A DNA stretch of 64,000 nt from Rhynchopus sp. YZ270_cl-10 (lineage: Eukaryota; Euglenozoa; Diplonemea; Diplonemida; Diplonemidae). The translations under genes were made by a program, and so were the position numbers. A model generated the notes under the pieces. That model was not told the origin of the DNA. It searched no databases and saw only the letters and a list, made by a program, of their open reading frames with translations. Where the stretch lies: the NCBI GenBank assembly GCA_964035575.1, contig OZ037932.1, positions 434,001-498,000 on the forward strand, given 5' to 3'. Positions 21,399 to 32,300 of this stretch are shown here, one piece after another (the first letter of the stretch is position 1; the number at the start of each line of letters is the position of its first letter).

Positions 21399-21884
21399 GT
21401 CATTGGTGCTTCCCGGGGAGTATGCATTTCACAAATTTTCAATTCAATTCACAACTTTTCACAACTTTTCACTACCCTTTTTTCTCTCGTTGGTGAAGCT
21501 TTTAAACGCCGGCATTTGCATTTCCGGAATCCGTCCGGCCAGTGGTGGGGTCAATTTGCCGAAATGGACAAGTTCTCGTCATTTCCGCACATCACACAGT
21601 ACACAGGTACACTGGTACACCGCATCACGTTCTATCTTGTGAATCCCAGCGTGCCCCTCAATGGGTGGGTCACCACCCGCCCAAAAAAAAAGCCCTCACA
21701 AAAAAAAATCAATTCACAACTTTTCACAACTATTCACAACTTTTCACATTTTTTCACAATTTTTCACCACTTTTCGCCAGCCTTCACAATTTTGTAGCAG
21801 TTTTCGTGTTGTGAAAATTTGTGAAAACTTGTCACATTTTGTGAAAATTTGTGAAATGCGCACCCCCCGGGAAGCACCAAGTCA
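21399..21884. mobile_element. 478-bp inverted-repeat element (GTCA target duplication)
   Basis: GTCA at 21399-21402 and 21881-21884 flanks 21403-21880. The ends are long inverted repeats, starting TTGGTGCTTCCCGGGG and continuing through GCATTTCACAAATTTTCA with a few mismatches. The interior carries many TTCACAACT-like tandem units on one side and their complements (TTGTGAAAA) on the other. No coding capacity. A MITE-like DNA element; superfamily unassigned. Confidence 0.7.
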
Positions 21885-24127
21885 TACTATTTACAAAAGG
21901 GAAATAAAAGAAAAGTTGATAAGATGACCCTAAGCCTCTCGTGATTAGCCACTCTTACAAACTTTTCACCAAATAAAATGTGATAGTATCTAAGGTATAA
22001 CAAAAAGTTTAAAACAAGGGGGAATTATATGAGGGGAAAACTTTAGATTCAGTGATAACACCACCGTACAAAACAAAAAAAATGTAAATGGTAATAGGGT
22101 ATCAGGACGACACCAAAAAATAAATCTATCAACAAAAATAAATCCTTTTCGTTCATGTTAAGTTCGTTCAAGTTCGAGGGAGACCAGCAAAAAAAAAAAT
22201 ATAACAAAACAAAGGAAAATTCTTGGTAAAGTTGGGTCTACACTTTGCGTTATTTTTGCCCAAAAGGAACAAAAAAAATCAATGATAAAAATAACAAAAG
22301 AAAAGTTTATAAGATGACCCTAAGCCTCTCTATACTAAGTCACCTACAAAAACAAAATTGGTTTGCAATATTCTACGGGTTAGAAAAAGACATTTTTCCT
22401 TTCGTCTCTTTCATAGTATTTTTTTTTGTATTACATATTCATGGTATTTGACAAATCACCGCTCAGAACATGGTCCCGGTTTGGTGCATAATGGGGGTTT
22501 GTTTTGATACCTCCATCTCTCATCTCACGACAGGCAGGAGGAACGGGGGGGAAAGGGGAAAAAGAGGGGAGGGGGGGGAAAGGAGGAAAGGGAGGGGGGA
22601 GATACGGTTGTTTTTTTTATTGCTGGCGTTTCTTTTTGTTGTTTCGACAAAAACCGCTTTACCTCCTACTGGAGGGGGGGAAACAAAGATGATCCTAAGC
22701 TTCTCGTGTTTAATCACCTTGTAAAGAAAGGATCTGTACCCAATGCCGACCGAAGCCTTTTTTTTTTTGTACGGAAGCTATCTATGCAGATCGTCCTGAA
22801 CCATTAAAAGCAACTTTTTATTTCTTCGTTTTCTTTTTGTTGTAATTTTTTTGTAACAATTTTGTGACAAAAATTGTGCTGGTTTTAGTGGAGCTGCGTT
22901 TCAGACAGTATTGCACTATCCAGAAAAAAAACACTCAAAAAAAAGGGGGGAATCTCTAATCTGAGGCCGTTTTTTTAACTTTATATCAGATGTTGGACAG
23001 CTGATGCATACGGGGCTAGTCTGTGGCTGTATTTTGTGAAGAGTCGAAAGGTGAGAAACGTTGCAAAACAACTTTAGTATTCTATGTTTAAAAGGCAAAA
23101 AAAAGGGGGGGAAATATGAAAGAATGTGCCTCGATGTGCGCATTCATCCTTAAAATCGGTGCATGTACAATATAAATTTATTTTGAAAAATTCTGTCATT
23201 TTGTTAACAGAGAAAAGGGGGGAAATAGGAGGAGAATGAGGCAAGAGAGAAGTACTGAGCTACAATCAAAACATTGTGTTGGCAACACCTCCGTTTTTTT
23301 TCCCCCCGTTTGTGTTACAACGGCCGAAAAATGGCAAGAAAAAGATGGAAAAAGGGGCTTGCAATTAGAGAAGGAAAACCAAAAACAAAACAAACCAAAA
23401 AGGTTTTCCCATCTCAGATGTATTTATTTTTATTGCTCTGGACAATCACCCTTGTCTGAAGACGGGTTATGTATACAAAGTAGCTCAAAGGCTAAATGAA
23501 ATACCGCAGACAGACGGAGGATTGCTGAACAAAAAAAAGAAAAAAACAAAAAAAAAAGATTGAAAGATGAGTGTGCCTCAGTCAGAGACCGCTGATCGAA
23601 ATACAAAAAACTCAAAAAAAAGTTTTGCTTTTTTTATAGTGCACACGCCTCTACGGACGCATTCACTACATAGGGGGGATGGGGTATAAAAAGTCACAAT
23701 AAAAAATAGAAAACGACTTCAGGATATGACAGTTAAATGAAATAAAGAAAACACTTTTTCGTTTATCGCACCGCAAAAGGTTTGTGTTTTTCACTGATGA
23801 ATGTGAGTGATGTTAGTGGAAAAACAATACGCTAAAGCGGGCACGCACCATCCGTCGTTTTCCATTTCTATTCGTCAATGCTTGATAACACAAAAAAAAA
23901 AAGGTACAACAATATAGGACGTCATGTCACAAAAAAAAGAAAGTTTATAAGATGAATCTAAGCCCCCTCTCCCTCTCTCGGTGCTTAGTCACCTTGGAAA
24001 AGAAAAAGAAAAAAAAAGTGAAATTTATAGTGCAAAACCTCTGGGGCAGGGCACTTGACGCTCAGTTAAAAAAAGACCTTTTTTAACGAGACGTGAAGAA
24101 GAGATGGGAGTCATTTTTTGTTTTTTT

Positions 24128-27100
24128 TTAACAGTCCAGCTGCATTTTGTTCGTCGCAACAATTGTGTTGCTGAAGAGCGCGAGAGAAGAGGGGTCCTCG
24201 GGGTTGTACAGACGGAACGTTTCGAGGCTTCTGTCGAGCACCATTTCGTTGTCTGCGTGGGAAATTATGTTGACTAAGGCACGAAGGTTGCGAACGTTAA
24301 TCGACCACTTCACATTGGTGTGCGACACTGTGTGTTCTCTTGGCGCGTCATTCCGTTGGAGAACACACACCTCCATCTTCTGCATTCCTGTTGTTTCGTC
24401 TCTGTAGAAGTCAGTAATCTCCCCGAAGTGCTCTTTGTTCGAGAAGGTGAACTGCACTCCGGCGCCCACAAAATACGTTGTCTTCCCGAGAACACATTGT
24501 CTCCAGGTATGTCTTCCGTTGCGCACCCGAGGACAGCCTTGGAAGTGAATGTCTCTGTCACCTTCGACGATGTTCCCATCATCCAGTCTCTTCTCACCGC
24601 GGTGATAGTGCATACGCTCTGCCGTCTTCAGAGGCACTGCGTCAATCCGGTCGTTCAAAAGCTGCCAGGATTTGATGGTGTCCTCCTCCTCCGTTTCGGT
24701 GATGCTCCGCTCGCGGGGTACCAAGCTGCTGCAGCCTTCGTGAGGTGATTCTTCGGTGCTACAGTACCGCACCTTCAGCTGCATTCCATCCGGGCTTTGA
24801 GAAAGAATTCTCACCACCCTACGTTCCGTCAGACCACGAGAAGAGGGCTTCGCAAAGTGGTACCGCCCTCCTGCCTCCACGGTAGACCCAGAGGAGCTTT
24901 GTGGCAGAATCACATAGAGGTCCGACAAACGGCGTTCATGGAAGAGGAAGACTTCTTTGCTTGGGGTGAAGAGAGAGGCGGGGATGTCCACGTAGCGGTC
25001 GGTCTCCACTACACGGCGGTTGGGGCCGCCAAAGCAGTTTCCTGGGCAGTTGCATGATCCAGGCTGCATCTCAGCGACCTTGGCACTCACGACGTCACCT
25101 TTCAGGGTGGAGTAGCGTACCACAATGGAATCTTCGTCGCCGGTTTCGGGGTCGGTGTAGTTCACCATGTAGCAGCGTCCCCGCTGCTTTTTGGTGTCGG
25201 GTTGGGCGAATTGTGGTTGAACAATGTTGCTCTTCTTAGGGAGAAGCTTAGGAGGGTACGCTGCTGGCGGTGCCTTGCGTTTGGTGTGTGATGCGGCAGG
25301 GGCGGTGTCGGGTGCTCTGTCGTCGTTGCTTCGTGGTCCCGGGGTGCCTGCAGGGGTCTTGCTGTTGCGTTTGTTCGTCTTTGCAACCTTCTTAGGAGGT
25401 GCCGACAGCTTCTCATCCGGTGAAGGGGAGGCATCTCTCTTCCGCTTCCGTGACTTCACCTCGTCAGAGCTTGCCATCCGCAGAATTGCCTTCTTGTCAA
25501 TGATGACCCAACTCCTCTGACTGCCCTGTGTAGACGTTGCCTGTCCTGGTACAATAATGCTGACCTGGTAGGACTCCAGGTGGTCGTTCGTGCGGATCAT
25601 CGCAAGGTGCTCACCGCCATTGTGGTGGATCAAAACGTAGTTGCCGACTTCATAGCGGGAGGACTCGTCTGAGCAGGAGATGTCGCCAGATTTGCGTACC
25701 ATGCGGGAGGGCTTGAGCGGCTTCTTCTTCCCGACTTCGCCAAGCTGGTGGCGGTAGCCACGGCTGACTTTTTTTTTGGAGAGTCGGAAAGGGTTCGATT
25801 TGTCCATGACAGGGATGACAACGTAGTGGTTATTCTCCACCTCGGAGACCTTGCACACACGCAAAACGCCGCCTTCCTTGCAGAGGACCAGGTCGCCAAC
25901 CCTGAAGCCATCTTCATTGTCGCTTGTGGAAGTTTCGAAGTCGGATGAGTCACAGGTTTCTGCCGTGTCGACAATATCGTGCTCCGGGAGGGTGTCCACC
26001 TTCCCCTCTGTCCAGTACATGACCTGGTAGCATGCTTGCGCCTTGTGGACGATGACCACACGGTAGGTCTTCTTCTGCTTTGTTGTCAATACGATGTCGC
26101 CGATGTCGTACTCTGGCAGGCTCTCCTGCGACTCCTCTGGCTGTGCGGTTGGGCGCACTACCCTGCGTCCCTTCCGCCACACCGACCCACGCACGATCGA
26201 GGACCGCGTCACAATTTTCGTTGCCCCAGTCAAGGAGTCAGACACCACAAGGTTCTTCCCAGAGGCCTTGAACAAGACTGCCTCGAACGCACGGTTGTTG
26301 CCGTCCTTGACGGTGACTGTGTCCTGCTCGTGGATCGAGACATCCGAGCCGTAGTCGGAGTCGGACGGAGGGGTGCTGCGGTTCGAGCTGGGTGTGTCTG
26401 GGTCGTGCTGCACTGTGATGCTGGTAGCGGGGGAGAGGTGGGTGGGTGTCTTCATGGCGCGTGGTGGCGCCGTCTGCGGTTCAGCTGTTGTTGTTGTCTT
26501 GGCAGGGGTGCGCTGCGGTGGGGTGGGCGCAGGCTTCTCCTTCACGGCCTCTGGCTTCTTCTTCTTCTTCTTCTTCTGCGCTACCTTCTCCAACTGGTCC
26601 CCTCTCTTGAGCCACTCCCCTGACCCTTCCGGCCCCTGCAGGGTATAGACGAGGCCACGCTTTTCTGTGACAACCGCACGAAACTTTCCTTGTTTGACAA
26701 ACACGGTTTCGCCCTCTTCGAAGGACAGGCTTGCATCTGAAGCGAGAATCTTTTCACTGGACTCTTCACTAGAAGAAGCAGAGGTAGAAGAAGCGGTGGG
26801 TTCAGCAGTGGAGCTCTCTTCTGTGTCGTCCTTGAGGTTAAGCGCACGCTGTGCCGTCCGGCGAGGTTCTGCGAGGCGCCGTGTCTCCTCGCGGTTGATC
26901 TTATCAGCAGGCACGAACTGCTTCCCACCCCGCGCCCACTGGATATGGTACACATCGCCCCCCTCATCTACATCCAACACAGTCGCTTCGCACGTCCGCT
27001 TGTATCCGTGCTTTACAAAGATCCGGTCACCTACCTTGTAGATCTCCTCCTCCAGCTCCTCCAGCTCCTCCAGCTCCTCTGAGATGGGAACACTGAGGTG

Positions 27101-27544
27101 CGACTCAGATGACTGAAGGGAGGCGACTTCGACAGAACTTCCGTCAGCATGGGGGACGATGTGTGGTGGGGGCTCGCTCGGTGAAGCGGCAGGGGGAGCC
27201 TGTGTGCTGCCCACACCACTGAGGAAGCACGGCATGACGGGGTCGTCCAGATCCATCATCTCAGACTCAGCCACACACCCCGTGTGGCTGAGTCCCAACG
27301 TCGACGGTGGTGGGCAGTTAGAGAGCAACTCCGGTGTCTCCAGCATGGGGGTCTGCACGCTCATCGCCGGGGACCGTGCGTCCTTCGCGTTCTGCTGCCT
27401 TGGGGACGCCCTCGAGGAGGCCCTCTCTGGGAGCGGGCTTGGCGAGGTTGGCCCTACGTTCTCCATGCACATTGGGGATTGGGGTGGGGTTGGTTCTGGA
27501 GAGGGTGGTGGTGGTGGAGGAATGGGGAAAGTGGGGGTCTTCAT
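24128..27544 (-). CDS. Multi-Tudor-like protein with BAH-like C-terminus (paralogue 1)
   Basis: Single exon, 1138 residues. After a Pro-rich N-terminus there are six Tudor/agenet-like beta modules, each starting with a V-GD-V pattern: about 166-216 (KVGDRIFVKHG, with HIQWARG), 271-320, 403-453, 478-521 (DIGDIVLTT), 545-595 (RVGDLVLCK) and 628-688 (EVGNYVLIH). Acidic, Ser-rich and Lys-rich linkers separate them. The last about 350 residues form a second region with a Cys motif (CNCPGNCFGG, about 830-840), an EGC motif, and a BAH-like domain at about 1013-1095 (FVGAGVQFTF, HFGEITDFYRD). This region aligns with the C-terminus of the neighbouring gene at 29372-32833. Tudor and BAH folds usually read histone marks, so a chromatin reader is the likely role; this is inference. 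The start context is CAAAATG. Confidence 0.85.
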   Translation of the reverse strand: MKTPTFPIPPPPPPSPEPTPPQSPMCMENVGPTSPSPLPERASSRASPRQQNAKDARSPAMSVQTPMLETPELLSNCPPPSTLGLSHTGCVAESEMMDLDDPVMPCFLSGVGSTQAPPAASPSEPPPHIVPHADGSSVEVASLQSSESHLSVPISEELEELEELEEEIYKVGDRIFVKHGYKRTCEATVLDVDEGGDVYHIQWARGGKQFVPADKINREETRRLAEPRRTAQRALNLKDDTEESSTAEPTASSTSASSSEESSEKILASDASLSFEEGETVFVKQGKFRAVVTEKRGLVYTLQGPEGSGEWLKRGDQLEKVAQKKKKKKKPEAVKEKPAPTPPQRTPAKTTTTAEPQTAPPRAMKTPTHLSPATSITVQHDPDTPSSNRSTPPSDSDYGSDVSIHEQDTVTVKDGNNRAFEAVLFKASGKNLVVSDSLTGATKIVTRSSIVRGSVWRKGRRVVRPTAQPEESQESLPEYDIGDIVLTTKQKKTYRVVIVHKAQACYQVMYWTEGKVDTLPEHDIVDTAETCDSSDFETSTSDNEDGFRVGDLVLCKEGGVLRVCKVSEVENNHYVVIPVMDKSNPFRLSKKKVSRGYRHQLGEVGKKKPLKPSRMVRKSGDISCSDESSRYEVGNYVLIHHNGGEHLAMIRTNDHLESYQVSIIVPGQATSTQGSQRSWVIIDKKAILRMASSDEVKSRKRKRDASPSPDEKLSAPPKKVAKTNKRNSKTPAGTPGPRSNDDRAPDTAPAASHTKRKAPPAAYPPKLLPKKSNIVQPQFAQPDTKKQRGRCYMVNYTDPETGDEDSIVVRYSTLKGDVVSAKVAEMQPGSCNCPGNCFGGPNRRVVETDRYVDIPASLFTPSKEVFLFHERRLSDLYVILPQSSSGSTVEAGGRYHFAKPSSRGLTERRVVRILSQSPDGMQLKVRYCSTEESPHEGCSSLVPRERSITETEEEDTIKSWQLLNDRIDAVPLKTAERMHYHRGEKRLDDGNIVEGDRDIHFQGCPRVRNGRHTWRQCVLGKTTYFVGAGVQFTFSNKEHFGEITDFYRDETTGMQKMEVCVLQRNDAPREHTVSHTNVKWSINVRNLRALVNIISHADNEMVLDRSLETFRLYNPEDPSSLALFSNTIVATNKMQLDC

Positions 27545-27552
27545 TTTGCAGC

Positions 27553-27584
27553 CCTGAACCTGAACCTGAACCTGAACCTGAACA
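27553..27584. repeat. Hexamer microsatellite (CCTGAA)n
   Basis: About five tandem copies of CCTGAA, lying roughly 10 bases upstream of the start codon of the minus-strand Tudor-type gene, so the mRNA leader would carry repeated UUCAGG. Likely length-polymorphic. Confidence 0.8.
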
Positions 27585-28220
27585 CGGATGACTACAGAGG
27601 ATCAACTACGACTCCCTAGCCCACTTCCTGACCATCTCGGAGTGGAAGCAACACGGCATCGCAGGGGGGGGCACTGCGAGACAGGCACCACTGATAGGGT
27701 GGCGCAAAAGGGAACTCCTGCCTCCACAACAACGCTGCGAAGCCTGTAATGGATAGCACGAAGCTCAAGACAGTGAGAGAGACTATGTCGACGGTGATGC
27801 GGAAGTTCCAGAAGTCGCCAGGTCTCACGACAACATGAAGATTACGAAGGAAAAGGTGGAACAAAAAAAGATGCGCTTTTTTTAAAATGTCGAGGGGGTT
27901 TTCTGTACAATGCTGAAGAAAAAAAGACCACAAAAAAAAAAAAAAAAAAAAAAAGAAGGAATGAACAATGGACGGGGTCTTGAGAGGGAGTGGGGAATAC
28001 AGGGTGAGGGGAGGGAGGGATGAGGGGGGTGTATGTTACCTAATAGCAACCGCAGTCTGGGGGGGTTTTTTGAGTCCTGCCTGGGGCGTAAAGAGAGAAA
28101 TTTTTTTTGGGAAGATGAAACCACAGTCTCGTTTGCCCGAGTGTGCTTCGTCACCCTTCCAAAAGACATTCCCAACGAAGGAACAGTACAATGCGCCTCT
28201 CGTGCACATGCATCTTTTTC

Positions 28221-28630
28221 GTAAAGGTAGGGGAGCCTATGCACCGGCTATTCCTTCATTTGGCTCGGAAAATTTGGCGCCTTTCGGCAAAAAAACCCAA
28301 AAATAGATGAAACTACCCTATATACCTCACCAAAAATCACTTTCCGCCGGGTTTCAGGCACTTTTGAGCCTTTTTTCTTCAATTTTTTTTTTGAAAAAAA
28401 TCTGCAAAAAAACTGAAAATGGCAAAGGCAAATCCAGTGTAAAATGACAATTTTCAACAAAATGTGCGTTTAAATGTGCCAACGGGCAGCATTTTGTTTA
28501 AATTTTTGCTCATTTGAGTCCACAGAGTCCCAAAAAATGCATTGCCGGGGTCGTAGGTCAAAAAAGACTTAGCAATTTTAATTTAAAATCAAAAGGAGCC
28601 TAAATTACCGGTATAGGCCCCTAGTAAAGG
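28221..28630. mobile_element. 396-bp inverted-repeat element with 7-bp target duplication
   Basis: GTAAAGG at 28221-28227 and 28624-28630 flanks 28228-28623. The termini are imperfect inverted repeats: TAGGGGAGCCTATGCACCGG on the left and, on the reverse complement of the right end, TAGGGGCCTATACCGG. The interior is AT-rich with no ORF. It has landed next to a GATG-type hairpin module. A non-autonomous DNA element; superfamily not assigned. Confidence 0.72.
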
Positions 28631-29371
28631 AAAAAAAAAACAAAAACGGGACGGTTTTTGTTCAGCAAGAGGACACAAAGTTAGCTGCGTTAAAAAAGGG
28701 GGGGAAAGCAAAGCAGGGGATGTGTCAAAACGTAGGGGGGTGGAGAGTCAAGACCCATTGCATATACAATTTTTTTTTACTGTAATACATGACAGGCTGG
28801 AGTTGTGCTGAGAGCACGACCCCGTCACTTTTTTTTTTTTTTTTTTTTTGTAACAACTCATCCCCTCATAGGAAGCAGAGTTCTGACCCAAATACCGCCC
28901 AAAGAGGCCAGGATCCGGACAGAAGGCACAACCTCGTCGCTAAAGAGTGGCAGAGTGATAATGTGACAAATCAGGAAACTCTGGACTGACAGTCTTTAAA
29001 AAAAGGTAATTTGTTGGTTCAGTGCTAGCTGTCATACAGACAGTCTTCCACTGTGCAGGGGGAAAAAAAACGCTTTTTTTTTGTCGCTTATTGTTTTGCA
29101 TGAACAACGTATCTAACGAAAGAGAGAAAGAAAAGTTGGTTAGGAAGAACTTAAGTCTCATTGTGCTTTAGCCACCTTGGAAAATTAGAAAAAAAAATAA
29201 AAGTCGTTTACGACTCATTTACAGGGTGAATACAAAGGGGGGAAAAAACTTAGAATGTGTCTCTCGCTCACACATTCTAAAAAGCTCTGTACACATACAA
29301 TATGGGGTAGATACCCCACCCTCATTTCATTTCATTTTCTCAATTTTTTTTTGACCCCAATTTATTCATTT

Positions 29372-32300
29372 TCAAGCAATTGGTTCCAAAAGCGGTACTT
29401 TCTTCTCATCGACGAGGTAGAAGGTTTCCGGCCCTTCGCATTCTATGGATAACATGCGTTCGTGTGTGATGACGTTTGCTGTGTGCTTCATGGCGTCGAT
29501 GCTGACACGGATAGTTTTGTTCCCCAAGGACACAAGATGGGAGTACGGTGCCTCGCGTTGGACCAGGTGATGCAGAACCACCTTGGGGGCAACTCCGTTC
29601 CACTGAAACTCACGGATTTCTCCGAGAAGTGTTTCGCCCTTGAAATGAAAGAACACACACTCCCCTGCGTAGTGCACCTTACTCCCATGCTTCATGACAC
29701 GGTACTTCACGAGCTCTTTATCAAATGAAGCGCGCCCCAAAAAGCTATGCGATCTGGCTCCATCCGACATCCCTCCGCTAGACAAAAGCTTTTTCCCCTT
29801 TCTCATAAACACCTTATCTGCCACGCTCTCTGGAATCACCACAACGGTCTTTGGGATAAGCCGAGAGACGTCCACCCATTCCTCCACGTCAGATACGATT
29901 AGCATTCTTGAAGTAGGAAGGTAGCATCCTTCCGGGCAGGCCCCAGACGCTACGGCAGTGCTGTCATTAGAAAAGCAGAATCGGACAGAGACGGGGCCGG
30001 TCTCGGATTGACCTACAATGAAAGCAATACGGTTCGGCTTGTCTCTTGTCTTGGAGAGAACCCATTGGAATTTACCCACCGGGGCAGGGTTTCCTGCAGC
30101 GTCAGCACGCCGTGTATAGTACACACACGGCTTCTGCACTGCATCAATGACAAACGCCTCCTTTTCGTCTGTCAATTCCGAGACATGCACTGTAACGCTC
30201 TCATCAGTTTCCATCACCTCTCTGTGTACACCCCCTTTGCATCCTCTGAAGCACCGTCCCGTATCAATCCCAGCTACAACCCTCTTATGCACAATTGAAG
30301 TAAAGAGCTGTACATGAACCATATCGTTTTGTACTAGATCTCCCTTCTGCCCCGATTCTTTGCAGGTTCTAACTAGGGTAGGAACGTCGTCGATGCTGAT
30401 GTAAAAGAAGCGTCCGATGAGACCCTTTTCAGTTTTTTGGGTGGCAGTGGTTTTGATGGTGAGGTTTTCTTTGACGCTGTCCTGCCGTCTTACTATAGCC
30501 TGCGAGATAGGCTGGGACGCTTCGGGTGGGGCAATGGCAGGAATCTTTGCGGGAGGGGCGACCGGCTCCTCACACGGCTGGGTATCATCTTGTGGGGTCG
30601 GTGTTGGTCCATGAAATTCTGCCTCGGGGGATTTCCTCTTTCTGCTAGGACGTTCACTGGAGGCAGCGCGACGGAGAATGTCAGTCCCGGTGACGGTGTG
30701 TTCTTCTTTCTCTCCAAGGGAAGTTTCGTCGGCGGTAGTCAACGTCGCCGCACGCTCCAACAACGAGGCCTCTGTGATGAGATACGAATAGGGCTGGTTC
30801 GAGCCGTCCACAATGCGCACCACCACCTCATCATCCCCCGCCTTGCCCCGCCGTGCCAGGGGAAGCCCGCTGCGCTTCATAACAACGTACTCTCCATTGT
30901 CAAACCCATCCAGCTGTAGAGTGTTTTCTCTGTCAATCTCTTCGATGGTCTCAATTTTAATTTTTGGCTTGGGGGTGGAGGAGGAGGTGGCATCCGTTGC
31001 AGCGGAGGGCTCTGCACACAGTTTGGGCTCTGCCTTCTTCTTCCCGGTTGTATTAGCATTCTTCTGTACTGAGGGCTTCGCTTTGGTACGTTTCGCTTTC
31101 GGTTTTGGCTTTGGCTTTGGTTTAGGGGCTTCCTGAGCCTTTTTCGGTGTAGCCTTCTTCTGCGATACCGAAGCTGGTGTCGAAGAAGCCTCATTGCACA
31201 ATGCCAGAATATCCTTTCGCTTCAACGCCCCCGGCTTGGTTGGATCCAGCTGCCCCCCTTTTCTCCCAATCTTTCTGGTTATGCGGTCCGAATTGAGGAC
31301 CGATTTACAGGATTTTGGGGTGTACTGTACAAAGACGGTTTCGCCGGCGCCTTCTCCCACAATGAGGACCGGGTAGATCTCTTTGGAGTAGAGGGCCAGC
31401 GCAATGTCGCCTTTGCGGAAACCCTGTTCTGGGGTCCAGGAGGCGACCTCGGCTGCTTCGGACTCTGCGTCTACCATTTCGGTGTCTTCTGTGGCGTCGT
31501 CTTCCTTGGATGTGTCCTTGGATGTGTCGTCTTTGGAGGAGGACGAATCATCCTTTGTCTTAGAGAAGTGAGAGGACAAATCGGCACTGTGCTCTTCAGA
31601 GTCGTCTGCAGCGGAGGTGGTGTCATCGTGCTTTGCGCCTTTGTTGCTGTGTTCCTTCTCGGGAGACATCGACACCGCAGCCTTAGTGGAAACGGCAAGA
31701 GAAGGGGATGCAGAGCGCTTTGAGGCAGAGGAGACGACGTCCTTCGCTTCGGGGATACAAGGGGCAGGAGAAGGGGAGCGTGTGTAGACAGGCGGGGCTG
31801 GGGTGGTGGTGGGTATGTCGTCGTCGTCGTCTGCGGGGCGCATGTCGGAGATAAGGCAGGATTTTTCGATGTCCCACCCCAAGCCGTTGTCCTCTTTCGT
31901 GAATGAAACCAGTGCGCGGGTGAAGCCAACTAGTTTGAGAACCGTTCCGAGCCATTCTTTTGTTTCGGGGATCCGTGCATCGCCGTAGCCTTCGTCGCCG
32001 CTTTCAGCTTCCTCGGTTACGGTGACGCGGACCCTGGTGTTGCGTTCCATCTTGCCTCTGGAGGATCGAGAGACGCTTCGGGCAGGGGGGTTGGTGCTTT
32101 TGGGTGTGGGTTGTGCGGGCGGCTTGGCTTCGCTTCCGATGCTTTCGTCAAAGTTGAGCTGTTCGGCAGGGCTTGTTGCGTTGCGCGTGCTTTGTTTTTG
32201 GCTCTGCTTTTGTGCAGGTTTCTTCTTGGGTTTCTTCACCTTCTCATAAAACTCCGCCGCCTCCGCATCCGTCAGCAACTCCACTGTCCCAATATGCTTG

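Larger units (their letters stand above)
19975..24127. other. Intergenic, repeats and hairpin chain
   Basis: No gene supported over 4 kb. Contents: a G-run block near 20070-20110; the hairpin chain 20333-20492; a 30-base A run near 21220-21248; an AGTGC-type module at about 21291-21360; the inverted-repeat element 21403-21880; CTAAG-type copies near 21911, 22301, 22684 and 23941; a family B-like fragment at about 22878-22920; GATG-type hairpins near 23122 and 23562; a GACAATCACC fragment near 23442; and AGTGC-type copies near 23630 and 24018. Confidence 0.5.
27545..29371. other. Intergenic between the two Tudor-type genes
   Basis: No gene supported. A hexamer repeat lies in the 5' leader of the upstream gene (27553-27584). 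A GATG-type hairpin near 28191 is followed directly by the inverted-repeat element 28228-28623. A CTCGTCGCTAAAGAGTGGC segment near 28935 repeats that at 14168. A family B-like fragment is at about 29006-29050, a CTAAG-type copy near 29140, and the long TAGAATGTG/CACATTCTA hairpin at 29251-29279. Confidence 0.5.

Noticed and set aside
21911-24050. Spaced repeats suggesting a CRISPR-like array
   Set aside because: Spacing and sequence are irregular, modules are of several kinds, and the context is eukaryotic.
27616-27933. 105-residue minus-strand ORF upstream of the first Tudor-type gene
   Set aside because: No domain; part resembles a dispersed segment near 45900 and codon use is spacer-like.
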